From contig VSPG01000034.1 in the NCBI GenBank assembly GCA_009775265.1, positions 1 through 22,496 of the forward strand: 22,496 nucleotides of DNA. The letters are read 5' to 3'. Below the pieces are notes generated by a model. That model saw only the letters and a program-made list of their open reading frames with translations. It was not told the origin of the DNA and ran no database searches. This DNA is from Muribaculaceae bacterium (lineage in GTDB: Bacteria > Bacteroidota > Bacteroidia > Bacteroidales > Muribaculaceae). The translations under genes and the position numbers were made by a program. Positions 14,293 through 22,496 of the stretch are shown here, piece after piece; position 1 is the first letter of the stretch; every line of letters starts with the position of its first letter.

Positions 14293-16674
14293 ATGGCAAA
14301 CGACAACACAACGCCCATTCAGGCTGCAAGCCCCAAAAAACGCAGCTTCCGAATCATAAAATGGCTTTGGGCGGCATTCGCCGCCGCCACTGTATTTTCA
14401 GCAGTTTTCTTCATTCTTGTCTATAATGGAGTCATAGGATACATGCCTCCGGTCGAAGAACTTAAAAACCCGCAGGACAAGTTCGCTTCCGTCATATTCA
14501 CCGCCGACGGCAAAGAGATGGGGCGATACTTCCGTGGCACAGGCAACCGCGTGTATGCCGATTTCGACGAAATCTCGCCAAACGTAATCGACGCCCTTAT
14601 CGCAACCGAAGATGTCCGTTTCGAAAGCCATTCCGGCATCGATGCCAAAGCCGTAAGCCGTGCCGTATTCAAAACCGTGTTGCTTGGCGACAAAAGCGCC
14701 GGCGGCGGCTCCACCATCACCCAGCAGCTCGCCAAACAGCTCTACACCCCACCGAGTTCCGGCATGCTCGGCCGTGCTATGCAGAAACCCATAGAATGGA
14801 TGATAGCCATCAAGCTCGAACGTTTCTACAGTAAAGAAGAAATCATCAAGATGTATCTCAACCAGTTCGACTTCCTTTACAACGCCGTAGGAATCAAGAG
14901 CGCCGCCAAAGTATATTTTAACACCACTGCCGACAAGCTCAACATCGAACAGGCCGCAATGCTTGTCGGCATGGTAAAGAATCCGTCGTATTTCAACCCC
15001 CTGCGCCATCCGGAGCGTACACGTGCCCGCCGCAACGTAGTGCTTGAACAGATGTACAAAGCAGACTACATATCCCGCGAACAGCTCGATTCGCTTTCGG
15101 CACTGCCGCTCAATCTCGATTTCCACCGCATCGACCATAAGGAAGGCATAGCACCATACCTGCGCGAGGAATTGCGACGCATGCTCACCGCCCACAAGCC
15201 AAAACGCTCCGACTATGCCGACTGGGACGGACAGAAATTCACCGATGACAGCATAGCATGGGCCATCAACCCGCTCTACGGATGGATTGACAAAAACCCG
15301 AAAGCCGACGGCAGCAAGTATGACATCTACAACGACGGACTGCGCATATACACCACCATCGATTCGCGCATGCAGCAATATGCCGAAGAAGCTGTGGGAG
15401 AACACATGCGTAAGCTACAGGCGTCTTTCGCCCGCGAGAAGCGCAACTCGTCCACGGCGCCATACTCGTCGAACCCCGCCGAACTTTCGGCGCAGACACG
15501 CGCAAAACTCATAGCCAACGCAGTGCGCCAGAGCGAACGGCGGCGCGTGGCAAAAGTAGCTGGCAAATCCGACGAAGAAATCACAGCCGAGTTCAATACT
15601 CCGGTAGAAATGACAGTGTTCAGCTATGCCGGGCCGGTAGACACGGTTATGACTCCGCTCGATTCGATACTCTACACAAAGAGTTTCCTGCGCACGGGAT
15701 TCATGTCCATGGATGCATCTACCGGCCATGTCAAAGCCTACGTAGGCGGCCCCGATTTCCGCTTCTTCCAATACGACATGGTATCAACCGGCCGAAGACA
15801 GATAGGCTCCACCATAAAGCCTTTCCTCTACACATATGCCATGGAGTCCGGCTTCACGCCATGCAGCCAGTTGCTTAACGAACAACCCACTTTCACCGAC
15901 GAAAGCGGCCGTCTGTGGACGCCGCGCAATAGCGGACGTTCACGCATAGGAGAAAACGTAGACCTACGTTGGGCGCTCACAAACTCCAACAACTGGATTT
16001 CGGCACGTCTCATGGCACAGCTAAGCCCGGCCGAACTTGTAAACCGCATGCATTCGTATGGCATCACCAACCGCTTGCCCGCAGTGCTGTCGCTCTGCCT
16101 CGGGCCCTGCGAAGTATCGGTAAAAGAAATGGTGACAGCCTATAGTGCCTTTGCCAACAACGGCATGCGCAGCGACCCCATGTTCGTCACCTCAATCACA
16201 GACAGCAATGGCAACGTAATCAGCGACTTCTCCCCTGTGCAGACGGAAGTCATCACAGACAAAGGATATTGGAGAATACTTTCCATACTGCTCAATGTAG
16301 TGGACGGCGGTACCGGCAACCGGCTACGCCGCGCACCATACAACATCACGGCACAGACAGGAGGCAAAACAGGAACCACAAACTTCAACGCCGACGGCTG
16401 GTTTATGGGCTTCACTCCCGAGCTCGTCAGCGGCGTGTGGGTCGGCGGCGACGAACGCTACATCCACTTCAACTCCATGGCAGAAGGCCAGGGAGCAAGT
16501 ATGGCGCTGCCAATATACGGGCTCTACATCAGTAAAGTATATGCCGACCCCACCCTGCCCTACAAACAGGATGCCCGCTTCCATTTTCCCGCGACAGAAC
16601 TCTGCGGGGGCGAAATTTACGAAGAAATTGAACCGGAAGAAGCCGAGGAGGTTATCGAAGGACTGTTTGACTGA
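14293..16674 (+). CDS. Class A penicillin-binding protein (PBP1A type): transglycosylase and transpeptidase
   Basis: This 793-residue bifunctional enzyme polymerises and cross-links peptidoglycan in the periplasm. It has a short cytoplasmic tail and a membrane anchor at about 24-46. The GT51 domain begins with ATEDVRFESHSGID at 104-117 (catalytic E106). It continues with GGSTITQQLAKQLY at 138-151 and KEEIIKMYLN at 181-190. The transpeptidase domain shows all three motifs: SxxK with S506 and K509 (GSTIK), SxN at 565-567, and KTGT at 692-695. The C-terminus ends in an acidic tail rich in Glu. No partner gene is adjacent, and it has its own promoter. No strong terminator follows, only a 5-bp AGCGG/CCGCT pairing near 16685-16709. 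Confidence 0.96.
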   Translation: MANDNTTPIQAASPKKRSFRIIKWLWAAFAAATVFSAVFFILVYNGVIGYMPPVEELKNPQDKFASVIFTADGKEMGRYFRGTGNRVYADFDEISPNVIDALIATEDVRFESHSGIDAKAVSRAVFKTVLLGDKSAGGGSTITQQLAKQLYTPPSSGMLGRAMQKPIEWMIAIKLERFYSKEEIIKMYLNQFDFLYNAVGIKSAAKVYFNTTADKLNIEQAAMLVGMVKNPSYFNPLRHPERTRARRNVVLEQMYKADYISREQLDSLSALPLNLDFHRIDHKEGIAPYLREELRRMLTAHKPKRSDYADWDGQKFTDDSIAWAINPLYGWIDKNPKADGSKYDIYNDGLRIYTTIDSRMQQYAEEAVGEHMRKLQASFAREKRNSSTAPYSSNPAELSAQTRAKLIANAVRQSERRRVAKVAGKSDEEITAEFNTPVEMTVFSYAGPVDTVMTPLDSILYTKSFLRTGFMSMDASTGHVKAYVGGPDFRFFQYDMVSTGRRQIGSTIKPFLYTYAMESGFTPCSQLLNEQPTFTDESGRLWTPRNSGRSRIGENVDLRWALTNSNNWISARLMAQLSPAELVNRMHSYGITNRLPAVLSLCLGPCEVSVKEMVTAYSAFANNGMRSDPMFVTSITDSNGNVISDFSPVQTEVITDKGYWRILSILLNVVDGGTGNRLRRAPYNITAQTGGKTGTTNFNADGWFMGFTPELVSGVWVGGDERYIHFNSMAEGQGASMALPIYGLYISKVYADPTLPYKQDARFHFPATELCGGEIYEEIEPEEAEEVIEGLFD

Positions 16675-16725
16675 CGTAAAGCGGCATTTTTTGAAACCGA
16701 ACAACCGCTGTTTCAATAATTTTTG

Positions 16726-16733
16726 TAAATTTG
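16726..16733 (+). promoter_or_regulatory. -7 box of the methylmalonyl-CoA decarboxylase operon
   Basis: TAAATTTG matches TAnnTTTG, but no good TTG is seen 19-23 nt upstream. The implied leader is about 70 nt and begins with a GC-rich stretch (16745-16763) that could form a small hairpin. It is too short for a cobalamin riboswitch. Confidence 0.55.
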
Positions 16734-16809
16734 CAGGTAATTACGCGCCGGCCTGCCGCAGCGTGTGCCAACTACAATAGTATCATCAAAAACATTAATC
16801 CCTTATATT

Positions 16810-17229
16810 ATGGAAATATCGCATATCGAACACATCGGCATCGCCGTTCCGTCGCTCGACGAAGCCATCCCTTTCTACGAGAAGATGCTCGGTCTCAAAT
16901 GCACCGCAATTGAGGAAGTTGCCGACCAGAAAGTGCGCACCGCATTCTTCAAGGTGGGCCAGACCAAAATCGAGCTGCTTGAAGGCACTGCTGAAGACAG
17001 CGCCATCTCCAAGTTCGTAGCCAACAACGGAGGCCGCGGAGGCATCCAGCACATGGCATTCGCCATTGCCGACGGCGTGGCTAACGCTCTCGGCGAGCTC
17101 GAGGAAAAAGGCTGCCGCCTTATTGACAAAGCACCCCGCAAAGGTGCTGAAGGCCTCAACATCGCCTTCCTGCATCCCAAGAGCACAGTCGGTACCCTCA
17201 TCGAACTTTGCGAAGACCCCAACAAGTAA
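16810..17229 (+). CDS. mce: Methylmalonyl-CoA epimerase
   Basis: Mce interconverts the R and S forms of methylmalonyl-CoA, linking the B12-dependent mutase to the decarboxylase encoded downstream. The 139-residue protein is a vicinal-oxygen-chelate (glyoxalase-fold) protein with metal ligands placed as in the family: H8 in IEHIGIAV, H81 in IQHMAFAI and E132 in TLIELCED. The frame is open upstream to 16765, but those codons show no family resemblance. ATG 16810 gives the standard IEHIGIAV beginning. It is the first gene of the operon, 36 nt before the carboxyltransferase gene. The mutase genes are not in this window. Confidence 0.95.
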   Translation: MEISHIEHIGIAVPSLDEAIPFYEKMLGLKCTAIEEVADQKVRTAFFKVGQTKIELLEGTAEDSAISKFVANNGGRGGIQHMAFAIADGVANALGELEEKGCRLIDKAPRKGAEGLNIAFLHPKSTVGTLIELCEDPNK

Positions 17230-17265
17230 TCAAAATACCCATACCAATATCATACTATCAAAGTA

Positions 17266-18819
17266 ATGAGCAGTCAGCTTGAAAAAGTACAAGAGCTCAT
17301 AGAGCTCCGCGCCCAAGCCCGCCTCGGCGGCGGCGAAAAGGCCATCGAAAAGCAGCACGAACGCGGTAAATACACCGCCCGCGAACGCATCGCACAGTTG
17401 CTCGACGAAGGCTCGTTCGAGGAGCTCGACATGTTTGTGCGCCACCGCTGCACAAACTTCGGCCAAGACAAAAAATCGTTTCTCGGCGACGGCGTAGTCA
17501 CCGGCTACGGTACCATCGAAGGACGCCTCGTATATGTGTTCGCACAAGACTTCACCGTGTTCGGCGGTTCGCTGTCCGAAACCATGGCACTGAAAATCTG
17601 CAAGGTCATGGACATGGCCATGAAAATGGGTGCTCCCGTCATCGGTCTTAACGACTCCGGCGGCGCACGCATTCAGGAAGGCATCAACGCCCTCGCGGGA
17701 TACGCTGAAATTTTCCAGCGCAACATCATGGCTTCCGGTGTGATTCCGCAGATTTCAGCCATCCTCGGCCCCTGTGCCGGCGGTGCCGTGTACTCTCCCG
17801 CCCTCACCGACTTCACCATTATGGCCAAAGGCATCTCCTACATGTTCCTCACTGGTCCTAAAGTGGTAAAGACCGTGACCGGAGAAGACGTGTCCCAGGA
17901 CGCTCTCGGCGGTGCTGAAGTCCATGCCTCCAAAAGCGGCGTGGCGCACTTTGCGGCTGAAGACGGCGAAGACGCTCTGCGCATCATCCGCAAGCTCTTC
18001 AGCTTCATACCTCAGAACAACCTCGAGGAAGCACCCCTCGTGCCCTGCACCGACCCCATTGACCGTCTGGAAGACTCACTCAACGACATCATTCCCGACT
18101 CTGCAACACGCCCCTACGACATGTATGAGGTAATCGGAGCCATTATCGACAACGGCGAATTCCTGGAAGTACAGCGCGACTACGCCAAGAACCTCATCGT
18201 CGGTTTCGCACGCTTCAACGGCCAGTCAGTGGGTATCGTGGCCAACCAGCCCAAATACCTCGCCGGCGTGCTTGACAGCAATGCATCGCGTAAGGGCGCA
18301 CGTTTTGTCCGCTTCTGCGACGCATTCAACATACCCCTCGTGACCCTCGTAGACGTGCCCGGATTCCTTCCCGGCACAGGTCAGGAATATAACGGCGTGA
18401 TTCTCCACGGCGCCAAGTTGCTTTATGCTTACGGTGAAGCCACTGTGCCCAAAGTTACCGTAACGCTGCGCAAGAGCTATGGCGGCAGCCACATTGTAAT
18501 GAGTTGCAAACAGCTGCGCGGCGACATGAACTATGCATGGCCCACTGCCGAAATCGCAGTAATGGGCGGTGCCGGCGCTGTAGAGGTGCTCTATGCAAAA
18601 GAGGCAAAAGCATCCGACGATCCCAAGAAAGTGCTTGCTGAAAAGGAAGCAGAATACAACAAACTCTTCTGCAACCCCTACAACGCTGCACGCTATGGCT
18701 ACATCGACGACGTAATCGAGCCTCGCAACACGCGTTTCCGCGTAATCCGCGCCCTGCAGCAGCTCGCCACCAAAAAGGTGACCAACCCCGCCAAAAAGCA
18801 TGGCAACATTCCTCTGTAA
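17266..18819 (+). CDS. mmdA: Methylmalonyl-CoA decarboxylase alpha subunit (carboxyltransferase)
   Basis: This 517-residue carboxyltransferase of the propionyl-CoA carboxylase beta family moves the carboxyl group of methylmalonyl-CoA to biotin on the carrier subunit, releasing propionyl-CoA. Landmarks are the N-terminal HERGKYTARERI, LNDSGGARIQEG near 126-137, the oxyanion region GPCAGGAVYSPALTDF near 168-183, and KSYGGSHIVM in the C-terminal half. Sequence alone does not separate MmdA from the propionyl-CoA carboxylase subunit. The adjacent gamma and beta membrane subunits and the absence of a biotin carboxylase gene decide for the Na+-pump decarboxylase. Six nucleotides separate it from the next gene. 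Confidence 0.93.
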   Translation: MSSQLEKVQELIELRAQARLGGGEKAIEKQHERGKYTARERIAQLLDEGSFEELDMFVRHRCTNFGQDKKSFLGDGVVTGYGTIEGRLVYVFAQDFTVFGGSLSETMALKICKVMDMAMKMGAPVIGLNDSGGARIQEGINALAGYAEIFQRNIMASGVIPQISAILGPCAGGAVYSPALTDFTIMAKGISYMFLTGPKVVKTVTGEDVSQDALGGAEVHASKSGVAHFAAEDGEDALRIIRKLFSFIPQNNLEEAPLVPCTDPIDRLEDSLNDIIPDSATRPYDMYEVIGAIIDNGEFLEVQRDYAKNLIVGFARFNGQSVGIVANQPKYLAGVLDSNASRKGARFVRFCDAFNIPLVTLVDVPGFLPGTGQEYNGVILHGAKLLYAYGEATVPKVTVTLRKSYGGSHIVMSCKQLRGDMNYAWPTAEIAVMGGAGAVEVLYAKEAKASDDPKKVLAEKEAEYNKLFCNPYNAARYGYIDDVIEPRNTRFRVIRALQQLATKKVTNPAKKHGNIPL

Positions 18820-18825
18820 GCCACT

Positions 18826-19746
18826 ATGAAGAAAATATTTATAATAGCAGCTATCGCCCTCGTCGCAGGATGTGCGTCGCTTTCGGCACAAAGCCGTAAG
18901 GCCGTACGCCTCAACGAGGTGATGGTGGAGAACAATTCCAGCATCATCGACGATTATGGCGAGCGCCACGGATGGATTGAGCTCTTCAATTCCAACTTCG
19001 CGCCCGTACAGATTTCGAGCATGTATCTCAGCAACGACCCCGAGCAGCCCAAGATGTACCCTGTGCCGCTGGGCGATGTGAATACCCGCATCGAAAAACG
19101 GCAGCATGTCGTATTTTTCACCGACGGCGAACCTAACAAAGGAACGTTCCACACCAACTTTGTCCTTACACCCGGACAAGAGAACTGGGTGGGACTTTAC
19201 GATGCCGACGGCTCGCTCATCGATGAGATAATTGTGCCCGCCACCCTTACTGCGAACTGCACATTTGCACGCACGTCTGACGGCGAAGGCGAATGGAGCA
19301 TACGCACAGGCGAAGGCAATAACTACATCACGCCTTCAAGCGCCAACATCATCAAAGACAGCAACAACCGTGTCGAGATGTTTGCAGAAATTGACGAGAA
19401 TGGCTTCGGCATGACAATAATGGCCATGTGCATCGTATTCTCGGCGCTTCTCATGCTGTGCCTCAGCTTCTACGCTATCGGAGCAATAGGCAAACGCATG
19501 TCTCGCAGCAACAAAATCAAGAGCAGCGGAGCCGACCATAAGGACAAAGAAGTGCGCGCAGCCACCGGCCACGACAGCGGCGAAGAAATCGCAGCCATCG
19601 TCATGGCGCTGCACGAACATTTCAACGCCCACGACGCCGAAAACACGATTCTCACTATCAACAAAGTGAAGCGTGCGTACTCGCCCTGGAGCTCCAAAAT
19701 CTACGGCCTGCGCGAAGTGCCGACTCACGAGCGCAACCGTCGCTAA
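18826..19746 (+). CDS. Lamin-tail-domain / OadG fusion: gamma subunit of the sodium-pump decarboxylase
   Basis: This 306-residue protein starts with an export signal (KKIFIIAAIALVAG) that contains a lipobox-like VAGC at 13-16. A non-lipoprotein cleavage after LSAQ is also possible. Residues about 27-168 look like a lamin tail domain (VRLNEVMVENNSSIIDDYG, HGWIELFNSN, YLSNDPEQPKMYPVP). A single membrane helix at about 195-220 and a charged cytoplasmic tail follow, as in OadG/MmdD. The tail has EEIAAIVMALHEHFNAH and ends KIYGLREVPTHERNRR. The order signal, periplasmic LTD, helix, cytoplasmic tail agrees with the topology of the small gamma subunit that holds the complex together. A normal gamma subunit is only about 80-120 residues. 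What the periplasmic LTD binds is unknown. Confidence 0.85.
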   Translation: MKKIFIIAAIALVAGCASLSAQSRKAVRLNEVMVENNSSIIDDYGERHGWIELFNSNFAPVQISSMYLSNDPEQPKMYPVPLGDVNTRIEKRQHVVFFTDGEPNKGTFHTNFVLTPGQENWVGLYDADGSLIDEIIVPATLTANCTFARTSDGEGEWSIRTGEGNNYITPSSANIIKDSNNRVEMFAEIDENGFGMTIMAMCIVFSALLMLCLSFYAIGAIGKRMSRSNKIKSSGADHKDKEVRAATGHDSGEEIAAIVMALHEHFNAHDAENTILTINKVKRAYSPWSSKIYGLREVPTHERNRR

Positions 19747-19785
19747 ATCCACCTAAGTTTCAACCCCTGCATCTACATTGAAAAA

Positions 19786-20217
19786 ATGAAAGAATACAAA
19801 TATAAAATCAACGGTAACACCTACAAGGTGGGCGTCGGCGACTTGAACGACAACGTCGTGGAAGTGGAAGTGAACGGCGTGCCTTACAAGGTGGAAATGG
19901 AAAAGGCAGCAGCCACCAAAGTGGTAAGCGCACCGCGCGCCGCTGCCGCACCCCGCACAGCCACCGGAGAGAAAGTAATCGCCAAAGCATCCGGCAATGC
20001 CGGCACAGAAAGCATCAAGGCCCCCCTGCCCGGCGTAGTGCTCTCAATCCCTGTAAAAGTGGGCGACACCGTGAAAGCGTCTGATACTGTTCTCGTGCTT
20101 GAAGCCATGAAGATGGAAAATGCCATCCATGCAGGCCGCGACGGCCGTGTGGCTTCCATCAATGTCAACTCCGGCGATTCCGTGCTTGAAGGCGCCGTTC
20201 TTCTCACTCTTGAATAA
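19786..20217 (+). CDS. mmdC: Biotin carrier subunit of methylmalonyl-CoA decarboxylase
   Basis: This 143-residue biotin carrier protein shuttles CO2 from the carboxyltransferase to the membrane beta subunit. The C-terminal biotinyl domain at 76-143 contains EAMKMEN, with K109 as the biotinylated lysine. A flexible Ala/Pro-rich linker at about 41-72 separates it from an N-terminal segment (YKINGNTYKVGVGDL) seen in oadA/mmdC-type carriers. It lies 39 nt after the gamma-subunit gene and 8 nt before the beta-subunit gene. The gene name assumes the Veillonella nomenclature; the same protein is often annotated as an acetyl-CoA carboxylase carrier. Confidence 0.92.
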   Translation: MKEYKYKINGNTYKVGVGDLNDNVVEVEVNGVPYKVEMEKAAATKVVSAPRAAAAPRTATGEKVIAKASGNAGTESIKAPLPGVVLSIPVKVGDTVKASDTVLVLEAMKMENAIHAGRDGRVASINVNSGDSVLEGAVLLTLE

Positions 20218-20225
20218 AGCAGATT

Positions 20226-21383
20226 ATGTCATTCGGCGATTTTCTGCTTAACAACCTGCGTCAGTTCTGGGAACTGACTGGTTTCGCCAACGCTGAGTTC
20301 GGCAACTTCGTGATGCTTGCCGTAGGTCTTTTCTTCATATGGCTTGCTATCAAGAAGAATTTCGAACCCATGCTCCTGGTGCCTATTGGCTTCGGCATTC
20401 TCATCGGCAATGTCCCGTTCAACACCGCCGCCGGTCTTGAAGTGGGCATTTACGAGGAAGGCTCGGTGCTCAACATTCTCTACAACGGCGTGTCTGCCGG
20501 CTGGTATCCACCTCTCATCTTCCTCGGCATCGGCGCCATGACCGATTTTTCGGCCCTCATCGCCAATCCGAAGCTGATGCTCATCGGAGCGTCCGCACAG
20601 TTCGGTATTTTTGGTGCATATATGGTGGCACTTCTGCTGGGCTTCGCACCAGACCAGGCAGGCGCTATCGCCATTATCGGCGGTGCCGACGGCCCCACGG
20701 CCATCTTCCTTTCGTCGAAGCTGGCGCCTAACCTCATGGGAGCAATTGCCGTGTCGGCCTATTCCTACATGGCTCTCGTACCCGTGATACAGCCGCCTAT
20801 CATGCGACTGCTTACCACTAAAAAGGAACGCGTGATACGCATGAAACCGGCACGTGCCGTCAGCCAGAACGAGAAGATTATATTCCCCATAGTGGGCATG
20901 CTTCTCACATGCTTCGTAGTGCCCTCGGGCCTGCCTCTTCTGGGCATGCTTTTCTTCGGCAACCTGTTGCGCGAATGTGGAGTCACCACCCGTCTTGCCA
21001 AAACCGCAAGCAACGCTCTCACCGACATCGTGACCATCCTTCTCGGTCTCACAGTGGGAGCTTCCACACAAGCCTCGCAATTCCTGACGCCCCAGACCAT
21101 CTTTATTTTCTTCCTCGGATTCATGGCATTCATAATAGCCTCAACAAGCGGCGTGCTTTTCGTCAAGATTTTCAACCTTGTGCTTCCGAAAGAAAAGAAG
21201 ATAAACCCGCTTATTGGCAATGCCGGCGTCTCTGCCGTGCCTATGAGTGCACGTATATCGAACAACCTCGGTCTCGAATACGACCCCTCCAACTATCTGC
21301 TCATGCACGCCATGGGTCCGAATGTCGCAGGTGTTATCGGTTCGGCCGTAGCTGCCGGTGTGCTTCTCGGTTTCCTCGTGTAG
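20226..21383 (+). CDS. mmdB: Sodium ion-translocating decarboxylase beta subunit
   Basis: This 385-residue polytopic inner-membrane protein of the OadB/MmdB/GcdB family decarboxylates carboxybiotin and exports Na+. Family landmarks are FLGIGAMTDFSALIANP near 99-115, the very conserved GGADGPTAIF near 151-160 with its functional aspartate, and GLTVGAST in the second half. The C-terminus contains SARISNNLG and MHAMGPNVAGVIGSAVAAG. It is the last gene of the operon and is followed by a strong hairpin. The specific substrate (methylmalonyl-CoA rather than oxaloacetate or glutaconyl-CoA) is inferred from the epimerase and carboxyltransferase genes upstream. Confidence 0.94.
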   Translation: MSFGDFLLNNLRQFWELTGFANAEFGNFVMLAVGLFFIWLAIKKNFEPMLLVPIGFGILIGNVPFNTAAGLEVGIYEEGSVLNILYNGVSAGWYPPLIFLGIGAMTDFSALIANPKLMLIGASAQFGIFGAYMVALLLGFAPDQAGAIAIIGGADGPTAIFLSSKLAPNLMGAIAVSAYSYMALVPVIQPPIMRLLTTKKERVIRMKPARAVSQNEKIIFPIVGMLLTCFVVPSGLPLLGMLFFGNLLRECGVTTRLAKTASNALTDIVTILLGLTVGASTQASQFLTPQTIFIFFLGFMAFIIASTSGVLFVKIFNLVLPKEKKINPLIGNAGVSAVPMSARISNNLGLEYDPSNYLLMHAMGPNVAGVIGSAVAAGVLLGFLV

Positions 21384-21397
21384 GTTTCCGGTATCAG

Positions 21398-21446
21398 CCG
21401 ATAATAAAAAGCCAGTGGATTTTGTCCACTGGCTTTTTATTATCGG
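21398..21446. terminator. Bidirectional terminator: perfect 22-bp inverted repeat
   Basis: The arm at 21398-21419 is the exact reverse complement of 21425-21446, with a 5-nt loop (TTTTG). The GC core GCCAGTGGA is flanked by AAAAA on one side and TTTTT on the other, so it works on both strands. It lies between convergent genes whose stops are at 21383 and 21459. Confidence 0.93.
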
Positions 21447-21458
21447 TCTATCAGAAAA

Positions 21459-22496
21459 TCATTCGAGGACAATCAACCATTTTTCGTTGGCAATGTCAGT
21501 GACTGCAAGCAGACGCTTTCCGCCTCCCTGCCCCACTCCGAGCTTGGCGCGCAACGCCTCCGCGCTCATTCCGAAATTGCGGACAGCGACCTCTATACGC
21601 GGATAGTCTTTGCGGAAACGTTTCAGCACCTTGGACGCATACGGCAAAACCTGCTCCACTCGACGCTTCTCTCCCGGGAAGCCATCCGGACATGCAATTC
21701 CAAAATATGCATGTGTATTAGCCGCCAATTTATGCAACCCATAGCGCTGCGCCACCAGACGCACGGCGCCGGCTTTCATGACTGCCGGATAAGGCTCACA
21801 TACATAATCGCCGGCACGTGGCACACCATACACGGCATCGGCCACCATTTCTTCCGAACGCGAGCAGCGGAAAACAGACTCTGCCCCGTCGGAAACCGTG
21901 ACTGCATCAATAATCACATCATCTTTCGCCTGTGGGGCATGGTCGAAATCCACCAATGCAAAAAGTTCCTTACACTCCGTTGGCGTGCCGAGGACATATA
22001 TGTGCACACATGCTTCAAGCTCCTCGACAAGACGGCTTATATCAAGCATAGGCGACACTTTCACGAGCATTTTCGACGCCTTTTCCTTTATAAGCGGAAG
22101 CATGCCGACAATGTCCGGCTCGCAATCGGCAAGGGCAAATACACGGCCCCCGTCGGCCGAACGGCGCGCCGGATCAACAAACAGCAAGTCCAAGCGCTCT
22201 CCTCCGTAGCTCTTAAGCCACTCACGACAATCGGCGCACTCTACCGACACATTCTCCACTCCTGCCAAGCACATATTATGACGTAATGCTACCGCTTTTT
22301 CGGAATCTTTCTCAACCGCGATTATATGCGAAGCTATTCCGGAGCAGTGCAGAACGTCGATGCCAAGTCCGGCAGTCAAATCGGCCATACGCACACATTC
22401 GGGTACAAGCCTTGAATGGAATGCCGCGAGTTTGTCGCCGGTGGCCTGTTCGCCGGACAAAACAGACGGGAAATACCATTGCGGCACACGCAGCAA
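21459..22496 (-). CDS. THUMP-like domain class I SAM-dependent methyltransferase (5' end outside window)
   Basis: The frame runs off the right edge without a start; the edge codon is TTG within LLRVPQWYFPSVLSGEQATG. About 345 residues are visible. A Rossmann methyltransferase core holds MADLTAGLGIDVLHCSGIA (SAM motif I) and IIAVEKD, then the motif IV-like LLFVDPARRSADGGRVF. The DPARR core and the C-terminal half (KLAANTHAYFG, VLPYASKVLKRF, VAVRNFGMSAEALRAKLGV) match the Bacteroidetes family annotated as THUMP-like/PG_1098 ferredoxin-like proteins. An RNA substrate is plausible but not shown by the sequence. Roughly 40-60 N-terminal residues are probably missing from the window. It converges on the decarboxylase operon and shares its terminator. 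Confidence 0.85.
   Translation of the reverse strand: MLRVPQWYFPSVLSGEQATGDKLAAFHSRLVPECVRMADLTAGLGIDVLHCSGIASHIIAVEKDSEKAVALRHNMCLAGVENVSVECADCREWLKSYGGERLDLLFVDPARRSADGGRVFALADCEPDIVGMLPLIKEKASKMLVKVSPMLDISRLVEELEACVHIYVLGTPTECKELFALVDFDHAPQAKDDVIIDAVTVSDGAESVFRCSRSEEMVADAVYGVPRAGDYVCEPYPAVMKAGAVRLVAQRYGLHKLAANTHAYFGIACPDGFPGEKRRVEQVLPYASKVLKRFRKDYPRIEVAVRNFGMSAEALRAKLGVGQGGGKRLLAVTDIANEKWLIVLE

Noticed and set aside
14398..15405. Long open frame of 335 codons on the minus strand under the PBP gene
   Set aside because: It lies wholly opposite a gene with all GT51 and transpeptidase motifs in place. The translation shows no recognisable domain, and the open frame follows from the codon bias of the real gene.
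16734..16809. Cobalamin riboswitch before the methylmalonyl-CoA operon
   Set aside because: The leader is about 70 nt, far shorter than a B12 aptamer, and has no B12-box-like sequence.
18226..19179. Open frame of 317 codons on the minus strand across mmdA and the gamma-subunit gene
   Set aside because: It spans two well-supported genes and has Cys/His/Val-rich shadow composition and no promoter.
20229..21080. Open frame of 283 codons on the minus strand opposite mmdB
   Set aside because: It has low-complexity charged composition and no family match that I recognise. The + strand frame is a clear OadB-type protein.

Overview
The window looks like chromosome from an anaerobic, gut-type Bacteroidales bacterium, most likely Muribaculaceae or a close relative (inference). 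Three things point this way. Promoters follow the Bacteroidetes pattern (a -7 box TAnnTTTG with an upstream TTTG or TTG about 19-23 nt away). The gene set combines class III NrdDG, a methylmalonyl-CoA decarboxylase sodium pump and a T9SS-type C-terminal tail. Genes are about half GC while intergenic DNA is AT-rich. No phage, insertion sequence, integrase or CRISPR array was seen. Apart from the first tRNA and the last gene, everything lies on the + strand.

Layout. At the left edge is a CAT-anticodon tRNA on the minus strand, then a small frameshifted gene of unknown function (220-686). From 811 to 5026 a tightly packed run encodes a degenerate ThiE/TenI-like TIM barrel, a PF03706 membrane protein, KdsB (CMP-Kdo synthesis), an M16-like protein without its zinc motif, and a hexapeptide-repeat acetyltransferase. 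An initiator tRNA-fMet with its own promoter and terminator follows. Next come two overlapping envelope genes, an Omp85-type barrel without POTRA domains and a phosphoethanolamine transferase. nrdD-nrdG and hpt-adk follow, each pair behind its own promoter.

From 12343 to 14228 a secreted-protein gene is broken: promoter, ATG and signal peptide are intact, but a stop codon and frame change separate them from a long downstream frame that begins in the middle of an adhesin-like domain. A class A penicillin-binding protein stands alone at 14293-16674. The operon at 16810-21383 (epimerase, carboxyltransferase, gamma subunit with a lamin-tail domain, biotin carrier, beta subunit) would convert methylmalonyl-CoA to propionyl-CoA while exporting Na+, the last energy-conserving step of succinate-to-propionate fermentation. 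A perfect 22-bp hairpin separates it from a convergent THUMP-like methyltransferase gene that runs off the right edge.

No wholly new defence or mobile system was found. The points most worth a second look are the lamin-tail/OadG fusion, the broken secreted-protein gene, the T-run frameshift at 286-289, paired 15-bp repeats upstream of nrdDG, the degenerate ThiE-like protein at the head of an envelope operon, and near-leaderless starts at two genes.
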